DNA of 9,954 nucleotides from NCBI GenBank assembly GCA_031281925.1, contig JAITES010000137.1, positions 1 to 9,954 of the forward strand, read 5' to 3'. This DNA comes from Treponema sp. (GTDB lineage: Bacteria; Spirochaetota; Spirochaetia; Treponematales; Breznakiellaceae). The translations under genes and the position numbers were made by a program. Below are positions 1 through 5,821 of the stretch, in pieces. How positions within the stretch are numbered: position 1 is the first letter of the stretch; every line of letters begins with the position of its first letter. The notes under the pieces are model-generated. The model did no database searches, was not told the DNA's origin, and worked only from the letters and a program-made list of their open reading frames with translations.

Positions 1-1
1 G

Positions 2-136
2 GAGGCTAAGCCTGAAAATTCAATCGAACATAAAACAAAGCTTTATGCGGAAACCCTGCGCCTGTCCGCCCCGTTAAGCCGGGATCTTTCCGCGCTTATC
101 AAACAGATGGAAAAGTGCGGAGGGTTTAGCGTTTAG
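2..136 (+). CDS. C-terminal fragment of an unidentified protein
   Basis: The reading frame is open from the window edge and ends in TAG at 134-136, giving the last 44 residues of a protein whose start lies upstream. The visible part is charged and helix-like (it includes KLYAETLRLSAPLSRDL and ALIKQMEKCGG) and ends in GGFSV. The amino-acid composition looks like real coding sequence rather than random frame. No catalytic motif or recognisable domain is present in so short a piece, so no function is proposed. It converges on the minus-strand gene ending at 187, and a strong hairpin sits between them. Confidence 0.6.
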   Translation, partial: EAKPENSIEHKTKLYAETLRLSAPLSRDLSALIKQMEKCGGFSV

Positions 137-151
137 CCTCAAATATCCTGA

Positions 152-181
152 GTCTGTCCGCAAGCGGCTTTGCGGACAGAC
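152..181. terminator. Perfect 12-bp hairpin between convergent genes
   Basis: Positions 152-163 (GTCTGTCCGCAA) and 170-181 (TTGCGGACAGAC) are exact reverse complements around a 6-nt loop GCGGCT. The hairpin lies 15 bp after the stop of the upstream plus-strand gene and 5 bp beyond the stop of the minus-strand gene ending at 187, which is the usual place for a bidirectional terminator. Neither flank has a clear T-tract, so it may be a non-canonical terminator or an mRNA 3'-end stabiliser rather than a classical intrinsic terminator. Confidence 0.5.
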
Positions 182-186
182 ACTGT

Positions 187-1233
187 CTAGAAAGTCAACC
201 TGAACGGCCGGACATTGACCCTGTAATACCCCGCTTCCTGGCCGGCCTTACCCCAGCTTCCGGAAAAAAGCATATAGGCGCTGATGTTTCCCGAACCGGA
301 TTCCACCCATTTCAGGGGAAGGCGGGGGCAGTAAGGGTTAAATTCCTTTGCTTCCCAGTATTCTTCAAAATGCACGAGCGAATAGGGCCCCCAGGGTTCG
401 GGAGCTTCAAAGATGATAAGATCCGTACCATCGGTTGGCGAGAAATCCTCATGAAGACGCCATGTCAGTAACAGATACCGTTTAATGCTCTTAAGATAAA
501 CCATATCCGGAATACCAAAAGCCCTGTAACAGCTTAAAACAGGAATGGCTTCCTGCAGATCATTATGCCAAACCGGTTCCCCTGAACCGGTAAAAGCGCT
601 TACCCATTGCCATGATCCGGCCCGGATAATATTTTCTTTATCTACACGGCCCAGGCGCAGGTGAGTGCCGTTATCCCACTGATCCGACGAGATCGCATAC
701 ACAAAATTGTCCCGCGCATCGGCATTATTTTTTCCAAAATTGATGAAGGCCGGCCCGCCAAAATGGTGTCCGGGAAACATGGGCTTTTCAATGGTTTTTA
801 ACGCCGGAGTCCAGAGGGAACCTCTGTGGCTTGAATAGATAATCTGCGCGTCACTTCCATGCTGGGATTTTAAACCGAAAGGCGGTATCCTGTTCCTGAG
901 CATATTCTGGAACGCAAAATACAAAATACCATCCACGCATATCATCCCGGAAGGTTTGGGACCGTCGCCGCCCCATCCAAGATAGTCGTTCATGTGATTA
1001 ACTTTGGTGATCTTAAAATCCTTCGGGTTTCCGGTAATTTTTTCAACATCCAAACCGCTGGAAGTTTCACCCCAGTTTGGATCCCCCGAAGATGTATAGA
1101 TTTCATCATCATCGGCCCAGGTGAGGGGAAAGGTATCGCCCTTTATGTCCTTTTCGCCATAGGGTATACGGGGCCCCAGCCATTCAAATTTTTTAATAAT
1201 ACTGCTCTTCGAAAACTTGCCGAGATCGATCAT
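187..1233 (-). CDS. DUF4185-like beta-propeller protein
   Basis: A 348-residue protein that resembles the DUF4185 family, a group with a predicted beta-propeller fold related to glycosidase-like propellers. The supporting segment is near the N-terminus: GDTFPLTWADDDEIYTSSGD at residues 32-51, with the acidic triplet D41-D43. Further family-like segments are LGWGGDGPKPSGMICVDG, a central GPAFINFG, and AYMLFSGSW near the C-terminus. Tryptophan, glycine and aromatic residues are abundant, as expected for repeated beta-sheet blades. There is no signal peptide or membrane segment, so the protein should be cytoplasmic as encoded. The ATG at 1233 is preceded by a good ribosome site, GGAGGA, at 1243-1248. 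It stands alone, divergent from leuC and convergent with the gene to its left. The family assignment comes from memory of the motif. Enzymatic activity is unproven; a role in handling sugars or glycosides is only a guess. Confidence 0.7.
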   Translation of the reverse strand: MIDLGKFSKSSIIKKFEWLGPRIPYGEKDIKGDTFPLTWADDDEIYTSSGDPNWGETSSGLDVEKITGNPKDFKITKVNHMNDYLGWGGDGPKPSGMICVDGILYFAFQNMLRNRIPPFGLKSQHGSDAQIIYSSHRGSLWTPALKTIEKPMFPGHHFGGPAFINFGKNNADARDNFVYAISSDQWDNGTHLRLGRVDKENIIRAGSWQWVSAFTGSGEPVWHNDLQEAIPVLSCYRAFGIPDMVYLKSIKRYLLLTWRLHEDFSPTDGTDLIIFEAPEPWGPYSLVHFEEYWEAKEFNPYCPRLPLKWVESGSGNISAYMLFSGSWGKAGQEAGYYRVNVRPFRLTF

Positions 1234-1278
1234 AATCGTTTATCCTCCAAAAATATTTGTTCCCATAAATCTAAGGTT

Positions 1279-1309
1279 GCTTTCCCAAAAACTGAAGTTT
1301 TGGGAAAGC
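1279..1309. repeat. Perfect 12-bp inverted repeat
   Basis: GCTTTCCCAAAA at 1279-1290 is the exact reverse complement of TTTTGGGAAAGC at 1298-1309, with a 7-nt spacer ACTGAAG. It lies 46 bp upstream of the DUF4185-like start codon and about 160 bp upstream of the predicted leuC promoter. Between divergent genes it could be a regulator binding site for the minus-strand gene, a hairpin in its 5' leader, or a remnant of a dispersed palindromic repeat. The sequence alone does not decide between these. Confidence 0.7.
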
Positions 1310-1440
1310 CTCCGGTTTTAGGTGGATTTCACTTTATCATAACTGTGTCCGGGGAACAAGAAAAACTCCGGCCCGGAGCAAGAAACTATGAATCTTTTGG
1401 ACGATTTCCAATGTTGTTATCACGCAGGAAGGAAAGACTA

Positions 1441-1470
1441 TTGATGCTTCCATGCAATTCAACATATACT
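1441..1470 (+). promoter_or_regulatory. Predicted promoter of the leuC operon
   Basis: TTGATG at 1441-1446 resembles a -35 box (4 of 6 consensus) and TATACT at 1465-1470 a -10 box (5 of 6), with an 18-bp spacer. Transcription would start near 1477 and give a leader of about 58 nt. That leader contains a small hairpin, AGAACC/GGTTCT at 1482-1496 with loop TTC, and the ribosome site. The leader is too short for a classical leucine attenuator or T-box. Judged by eye only. Confidence 0.45.
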
Positions 1471-1535
1471 ACACTCACTAAAGAACCTTCGGTTCTCCGG
1501 CTGCGAAACATGCATTTCTAATAAAGGAGGGTTTT

Positions 1536-2837
1536 ATGGGAAAGACATTGGCGGAGAAGATCTTTGACACCCACACGGTGGACAGGCCTTTTGCGGATAC
1601 CTGGGTATTAAAACTTGACCGGGTATTCTGTCACGAGATTACCACCCCAATCGCCATCAACGATCTTGTGTCAAAAAATCTTGACAGGGTCTTTGATGCG
1701 GAAAAGATCAAGGCGGTCATCGATCATGTAAGTCCGGCCAAGGATTCCGCCACCGCGGAACAGGGGAAAATTCTGCGGGACTGGGCAAGAAGGCACAACA
1801 TCAGGGACTTCTTTGATGTGGGCAGAAACGGCGTATGCCACGCGATCTTCCCGGAGAAAGGTTTTGTGCGTCCCGGTTTTACGGTGATCATGGGGGACAG
1901 CCACACCTGTACCCACGGGGCCTTCGGGGCCTTTGCCGCCGGTGTCGGTACCACGGATCTGGAAGTAGGCATACTAAAGGGTGTCTGCGCCTTCAGAAAA
2001 CCGGAAACTCTCAAAATAAATCTTGCCGGTTCGCTGCCTGAGGGGGTCTACCCCAAAGATCTTATCCTTGCGGTGATTGCAAAAACCGGCGTGGCCGGAG
2101 CCACCGGCAAGGTGATGGAGTTCCGGGGGAAGGCCGTAGAAGAGATGAGCATGGAAGGCCGCATGACGATCTGCAACATGGCTGTTGAAGCGGGGGCTAC
2201 CAGCGGCGTCTGCATGCCCGACATGGTTACTGTTGACTATCTATGGAAGTACCTGAAGGAAGATAACGACGGACAGAAAAAGTACGCCTCAAAAGAAGAA
2301 GCCCTGGCCGGTTTTACACAGTGGCGCAGTGACGAGGACGCGGTATACTCAAGTATCGTCGATATTGAATGTTCTTCCCTTGAGCCGCTGGCAACGGTGG
2401 AGTACAAGCCCGACAGGGTAAAGCCGATCCGGGACTTAAAGGGAACACGGGTGGATCAGGTTTATATCGGTTCCTGTACCAACGGACGGATTGAAGATCT
2501 GCGGGCCGCGGCGGCGGTTTTGAAAAACAGAAAGATTGCCGATCATCTGCGGGGAATTCTCGTCCCGGCAACACAGGATGTGTATGTCAAAGCCATGGAA
2601 GAGGGGCTTATAAAAATCTTTCTGGATTCAGGATTCTGTGTAAGCAATCCCGGCTGCGGCGCATGCCTTGGGATGAGTAACGGCGTTATCGCCGCGGGGG
2701 AAGTCTGCGCCTCCACCACCAACCGGAACTTCTGGGGCCGCATGGGCAAGGGGGGCATGGTTCACCTGATGAGCCCCGCCAGCGCGGCGGCAACGGCGGT
2801 AGCCGGTACAATCGCAAGAGCGGAGGATCTGCAATGA
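1536..2837 (+). CDS. leuC: Isopropylmalate dehydratase-type hydro-lyase, large subunit
   Basis: A 433-residue protein of the aconitase superfamily, shorter than the roughly 466-residue enterobacterial LeuC and closer to the LeuC2/HacA-like subgroup. The family isomerises hydroxy-diacids by dehydration and rehydration on a [4Fe-4S] cluster; in leucine synthesis the substrate is 2-isopropylmalate. Cluster ligands are visible as C314 in GSCTN and C374 and C377 in NPGCGACLG. GDSHTCTHG at 120-128 is the conserved active-site segment. The ATG at 1536 follows a strong ribosome site AAAGGAGG. It overlaps the small-subunit gene by 4 bp, so the two should be translated together. This subgroup also contains homoaconitate and 2,3-dimethylmalate dehydratases, and no leuA or leuB is present here. 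The hydro-lyase call is therefore firm, but leucine specificity is not. Confidence 0.9.
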   Translation: MGKTLAEKIFDTHTVDRPFADTWVLKLDRVFCHEITTPIAINDLVSKNLDRVFDAEKIKAVIDHVSPAKDSATAEQGKILRDWARRHNIRDFFDVGRNGVCHAIFPEKGFVRPGFTVIMGDSHTCTHGAFGAFAAGVGTTDLEVGILKGVCAFRKPETLKINLAGSLPEGVYPKDLILAVIAKTGVAGATGKVMEFRGKAVEEMSMEGRMTICNMAVEAGATSGVCMPDMVTVDYLWKYLKEDNDGQKKYASKEEALAGFTQWRSDEDAVYSSIVDIECSSLEPLATVEYKPDRVKPIRDLKGTRVDQVYIGSCTNGRIEDLRAAAAVLKNRKIADHLRGILVPATQDVYVKAMEEGLIKIFLDSGFCVSNPGCGACLGMSNGVIAAGEVCASTTNRNFWGRMGKGGMVHLMSPASAAATAVAGTIARAEDLQ

Positions 2838-3358
2838 AGACATTCGGAGGAAAGGTTCTGTTTCTGGACAGAAACGACATTAATACTGATGAAATTATCC
2901 CGGCACGGTACCTCAACGAGAGCAGCAAGGAAGCCCTTAAACCCAGACTGCTGGAAGATCTCAGGCTGGACGGTTTTGAAGGCGGACGGGACATAGACGG
3001 AAAGGGGGCGCTGCTGAGCAGGGCAAACTTCGGCTGCGGCAGTTCCAGGGAACACGCTCCCTGGGCCCTGGAGGTAAACGGTATAAACATTGTCATTGCC
3101 GAAAGTTTTGCACGGATCTTCAGGCAGAACATGTACAACTGCGGCATGATAGCCTGCGAACTGTCCAAAGAGACCCTCGATGAACTTTTTCGTGATTTTG
3201 CCGGGAAAGAAACTGTTCTGGATGTGGATACCCAAAAGGCGGTTCTGCATTTCAGGGCAGGCGGTAAAGAAAAATCCGTCCCCTTCAAGCTTGAAGGTTT
3301 TGAAAAAGCCCTGGTCGAAGCCGGCGGATGGGTAGAATACGCAAACCAAAAATATTAA
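2834..3358 (+). CDS. leuD: Isopropylmalate dehydratase-type hydro-lyase, small subunit
   Basis: A 174-residue swivelling domain subunit that completes the active site of the LeuC-type large subunit; the length is normal for the short LeuD class. The hallmark NFGCGSSREHAPWAL runs around C68 to L79, and DINTDEIIPARYL at 15-27 is the conserved N-terminal segment. The residues after it (YLNES, 26-30) lie in the loop reported to help set substrate choice in archaeal relatives. By eye they match neither the YLRT type of homoaconitase nor the YLVY type of isopropylmalate isomerase, so specificity stays open. The start ATG overlaps the leuC stop as ATGA and has GGAGGA at 2822-2827. The soluble complex should act in the cytoplasm. 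Confidence 0.88.
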   Translation: MKTFGGKVLFLDRNDINTDEIIPARYLNESSKEALKPRLLEDLRLDGFEGGRDIDGKGALLSRANFGCGSSREHAPWALEVNGINIVIAESFARIFRQNMYNCGMIACELSKETLDELFRDFAGKETVLDVDTQKAVLHFRAGGKEKSVPFKLEGFEKALVEAGGWVEYANQKY

Positions 3359-3373
3359 TTTTAGGAGCAGATC

Positions 3374-4192
3374 ATGAAGAAAACAATTACTGTTGAATTA
3401 AAAGATCCCGCGCTTACCCTGGCCGCGCAGATCGTGTACGGGCAGCGGAAGGCATGGGGCGAATTAACCTACAATCCGCTGTATCTCAGCTTTATGCGGC
3501 CCCGTTCTTCGGACAGGGGAATGAACCGTCCCCTGCCCCTCATCGTGTGGCTCTGCGGCGGCGCTTTTATCGAAATGGATCGTAATGTCTGGATTCCCGA
3601 ACTTGTCTGGTTTGCCAGGCGGGGCTATGCCGTCGCCAGTGTGGATTACAGTACCTCATACCGCAGCCGTTACCCGGAAAACGCCGAAGATATAAAACTT
3701 GCGATCCGTTATATGAGAGCCCACGCGGCAGAGTTCGGCATCGATCCTCAGCGGATTGCGATCATGGGCGAATCGGCCGGCGGCTATCTCAGCGCCTTCT
3801 GCGCCCTGACCGGAAAGGACAAAAGCTACGATACCGGAGGCCATGAAGGCTACTCAAGCGAAGTACAGGCGGCCGTTCCCTGGTATCCCCCCACGCGGCT
3901 TACGGAGATGGACATCAGCCCCGAAAAACTCATCGTACCCCATGACATTGCAAACTATGCCGACCTTACAAAACTGGTAAAGCCCGGCGCGCCGCCGTTC
4001 CTGATCCTCCACGGAAACAGCGATGGCCTTGTGCCGCTAAGCCAGGGGGAACTGCTCTACGAGGCTCTGGAAAAAGAACGCGTCCCCGTTGACATGTACA
4101 TCATCGAAGGAGCGGATCATGCCGATACCGCGTTTCTGCAAACCGGGGTAAAGGAACTGATCCTCGAATTTTTGAAGAAGACCATAGCCTGA
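3374..4192 (+). CDS. Alpha/beta-hydrolase, esterase/lipase family
   Basis: A 272-residue serine hydrolase resembling the hormone-sensitive-lipase and BD-FAE-type esterases. A full catalytic triad can be read: S134 in the nucleophile elbow GESAGG, D217 in HGNSDGLVP, and H249 in EGADHAD. The oxyanion-hole segment WLCGGAFIE precedes the core, and VASVDYSTSYRSRYP followed by NAEDIKLAIRYMRAHA is typical of the family. There is no signal peptide, so it should be cytoplasmic, acting on a small imported or intracellular ester. The ATG at 3374 has AGGAG at 3363-3367 and lies 15 bp after leuD, so it probably belongs to the same transcript. The substrate cannot be read from the sequence; an ester or lactone linked to the hydro-lyase substrate is an inference from context. 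Confidence 0.88.
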   Translation: MKKTITVELKDPALTLAAQIVYGQRKAWGELTYNPLYLSFMRPRSSDRGMNRPLPLIVWLCGGAFIEMDRNVWIPELVWFARRGYAVASVDYSTSYRSRYPENAEDIKLAIRYMRAHAAEFGIDPQRIAIMGESAGGYLSAFCALTGKDKSYDTGGHEGYSSEVQAAVPWYPPTRLTEMDISPEKLIVPHDIANYADLTKLVKPGAPPFLILHGNSDGLVPLSQGELLYEALEKERVPVDMYIIEGADHADTAFLQTGVKELILEFLKKTIA

Positions 4193-4229
4193 ACTTGACT
4201 GTCCTGAAAGGCTGGACTAGATTTGAAAG

Positions 4230-4652
4230 ATGTTTAGCATTATCGTTACGCCCCGCTTCGGGGACATGGACATTCTGGGGCATATCAACAACACTGTGCC
4301 TGCGGTCTGGTTTGAATTGGCCAGGAATCCCCTGTTCAGGATCTTCGATCAGGACATGAGCCTCAGGCGGGAAACCTTCCCCCTCATCATGGCCCACACG
4401 GACTATGACTTCGTGGATCAGCTCTACTTTCAGCATGATGTGGAGATTCGCAGCTGGGTGAGCCGCATCGGGAACAAGAGTTTTACCATCTACCACGAGG
4501 CATGGCAGCAGGGAAGACTCTGCGTAAAGGGCAGCGCCGTGGTGGTTCACTACGACTTCAATTCGGAAAAGAGCACTCCCCTCCCGGAGGACAAAAAGAA
4601 CCTTTTAATGGAACACTTTCTCCCTGCGGAAGCCTTATGCACCCGGGCATAA
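4230..4652 (+). CDS. Hotdog-fold acyl-CoA thioesterase (4HBT/YbgC-like)
   Basis: A 140-residue single hotdog domain. RFGDMDILGHINN at 9-21 is the signature of the 4-hydroxybenzoyl-CoA thioesterase/YbgC/FadM group, and D14 aligns with the catalytic Asp17 of the Pseudomonas 4HBT enzyme. YFQHDVEIRSWVSRIGNKSFTI and the final strand AVVVHYDF fit the rest of the fold. The usual Tyr after the NN pair is replaced (NNTVPAVWFE). It would hydrolyse a cytoplasmic acyl-CoA. An in-frame TGA at 4224-4226 fixes the ATG at 4230 as the earliest start. The ribosome site is weak (GAAAG directly before the start), and the gene follows the hydrolase by 37 bp, so expression may depend on the upstream genes. The substrate is unknown. 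Confidence 0.85.
   Translation: MFSIIVTPRFGDMDILGHINNTVPAVWFELARNPLFRIFDQDMSLRRETFPLIMAHTDYDFVDQLYFQHDVEIRSWVSRIGNKSFTIYHEAWQQGRLCVKGSAVVVHYDFNSEKSTPLPEDKKNLLMEHFLPAEALCTRA
4635..4652. other. Small hairpin covering a stop codon
   Basis: TTATGC at 4635-4640 and GCATAA at 4647-4652 form a perfect 6-bp stem with a 6-nt loop ACCCGG. The right arm contains the thioesterase stop codon. Only 13 bp separate this stop from the stop of the convergent ChrA gene, so if transcription ends here it must happen within or very near this element. No T-tract follows on either strand, so calling it a terminator would be weak. Confidence 0.35.
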
Positions 4653-4665
4653 AATCAGCGCTGCC

Positions 4666-5217
4666 CTAAAGACCCAGCATGATGCCTGCCGCTCCTCCCA
4701 GGGCTATGTAGACAACCGGGTGGAATTTCAGCTTCTTTAGGGCGATGAAGATCCCGGCGCAGAGAAGACACTCTTTGTAGCGGAGTATTGTGTACCATTC
4801 CTGCCATTCGCTGTTGTACAGGGCCAGTTTCCAGGCGCCGAAGGCTGCCGCCGCCAGAAGTCCTGCGGCAGCGGGCCTCAATCCCGTAAATACTGCGGCA
4901 ACAATACTGTTTTCCTTAAACTCCTTCAGGAATTTCGCAATAACAAGAATGATAACAATTGAGGGAACTATCATGCCCAGCACGGCAATGATCGAACCTG
5001 CAATCCCCAGGGCCTGAAACCCGGTCTGGGCACCCATATTGATCCCTATGGCGCCCGGGGAGGACTGGGCCACGGCAAGAATATCCCCCACCTTTTCCCG
5101 TGTAAGCCAGCCGTATATGTCCGCCAGATGGAAGAGAAAGGGCAGGGTTGCCAGTCCTCCCCCCACGGAGAAGAGGCCTATTTTGAAGAATTCCGCAAAG
5201 AGAAGAAGGGGATTCAT
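4666..5217 (-). CDS. Short ChrA-type (CHR family) transporter, second of pair
   Basis: A 183-residue membrane protein of the chromate ion transporter family, single-domain (short) form. The N-terminal FFKIGLFSVGGGLATLP with G19-G21 and the segment AQSSPGAIGINMG (family SPG/TPG motif) are the diagnostic parts. Hydrophobic stretches consistent with about five or six membrane segments cover the rest, including IIAVLGMIVPSIVIILVIA. Short CHR proteins usually act as heterodimers encoded by adjacent genes, as here. The start ATG overlaps the stop of the partner gene as ATGA (5214-5217), so translation is coupled. The family exports chromate in studied cases, but many members have unknown physiological anions. 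It converges with the thioesterase gene. Confidence 0.88.
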   Translation of the reverse strand: MNPLLLFAEFFKIGLFSVGGGLATLPFLFHLADIYGWLTREKVGDILAVAQSSPGAIGINMGAQTGFQALGIAGSIIAVLGMIVPSIVIILVIAKFLKEFKENSIVAAVFTGLRPAAAGLLAAAAFGAWKLALYNSEWQEWYTILRYKECLLCAGIFIALKKLKFHPVVYIALGGAAGIMLGL

Positions 5218-5756
5218 GAAGCCTTCTTTGCCGGCCGTTTAAGAAAAAAGCCTGCAAGACCGGCGGCAAGAATGATCAGCACAGGAGAGGCGGAAACAAA
5301 GGCCGACAGTCCCAGTGCGATGATAAAAATCGCAACCGAAAGCCTCCCCTTAAAAATCCCCTTAAAAAGCTTCAGCACTGTATCAAGGATAAGCGCGCAG
5401 ACCGCAAGGCGGATACCGGCAAAGGCATGGCGCACCACGGGGTATTCGGCAAAACGCTGAATAAAAATGGACACAAGGATCATAAAGGTAACGCCGGGGA
5501 AAATAAAGCCCAGGGTAGCGATAATGCCTCCCGGAATGCCTGCGCGTTTGGAGCCGACAAAGGTTGACAGATTTACTGCGATAACACCGGGAGTGATCTG
5601 CGCTATGGTATAGTAATCCATCACCTCTTCCATGGTGATCCAGTTTTTTCTCTTGATCAGCTCCCGTTCAACTACAGGAATTATGGCGTAGCCGCCGCCA
5701 AAGGTCATGATGCCGACCCGGAAAAAGGTAACAAAGAGATCCACCAAATCCTTCAC
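5214..5756 (-). CDS. Short ChrA-type (CHR family) transporter, first of pair
   Basis: A 180-residue CHR-family membrane protein with the same architecture as its downstream partner. FFRVGIMTFGGGYAIIP (G20-G22) and AQITPGVIAVNLSTFVG are the conserved motifs, and GGIIATLGFIFPGVTFMILV is the following membrane segment. The C-terminus is basic (KRPAKKAS), predicted to face the cytoplasm. The start codon is GTG at 5756, preceded by an AAGGAAG ribosome site at 5761-5767; a nearby upstream ATG is in another frame and stops at the GTGA. It lies 60 bp downstream of aspS on the same strand, and I see no clear promoter in the gap, so read-through from aspS is plausible. The substrate anion is inferred only from family. 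Confidence 0.88.
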   Translation of the reverse strand: MKDLVDLFVTFFRVGIMTFGGGYAIIPVVERELIKRKNWITMEEVMDYYTIAQITPGVIAVNLSTFVGSKRAGIPGGIIATLGFIFPGVTFMILVSIFIQRFAEYPVVRHAFAGIRLAVCALILDTVLKLFKGIFKGRLSVAIFIIALGLSAFVSASPVLIILAAGLAGFFLKRPAKKAS

Positions 5757-5804
5757 TGCGCTTCCTTCTTCATTGGACTTATTCGATAATCCGGCTGCTT
5801 GTCC

Positions 5805-5821
5805 GCTAAGCTGCGCTTAGC
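5805..5821. other. Hairpin overlapping the aspS stop codon
   Basis: GCTAAGC at 5805-5811 and GCTTAGC at 5815-5821 are exact reverse complements around a TGC loop, and the right arm overlaps the aspS stop codon (5817-5819 on the minus strand). No T-tract follows on the minus strand. It could mark the 3' end of the aspS message or sit inside an aspS-chrA transcript as a stabilising or attenuating structure. Confidence 0.4.

Larger units (their letters stand above)
1234..1535. other. Divergent intergenic region, 302 bp
   Basis: This gene-free stretch separates the minus-strand DUF4185-like gene from the plus-strand leuC operon. It holds the ribosome site of the DUF4185-like gene at its left edge, a perfect inverted repeat at 1279-1309, a plausible promoter at 1441-1470, a small hairpin at 1482-1496, and the leuC ribosome site AAAGGAGG at 1523-1530. 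A plus-strand open frame running in from the antisense of the DUF4185-like gene covers part of it but looks non-coding. I saw no T-box signature or leucine-rich leader peptide, and no convincing promoter for the minus-strand gene. Confidence 0.6.

Noticed and set aside
994..1521. Plus-strand open frame of 175 codons
   Set aside because: Its first half is antisense to the DUF4185-like gene and the rest lies in the intergenic region. It has no ribosome site, contains the predicted leuC promoter, and its product shows no recognisable domain.
1310..1535. T-box or leucine attenuator before leuC
   Set aside because: I looked for a T-box-like core, a run of Leu codons in a leader peptide and a T-tract terminator, and saw none. 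The predicted leader is only about 58 nt.
2686..3349. Two minus-strand open frames of about 200 codons
   Set aside because: They are antisense to the leuC end and leuD. Their composition is Ser/Pro/Arg-rich or low in family signal, and leuD is clearly the real gene.
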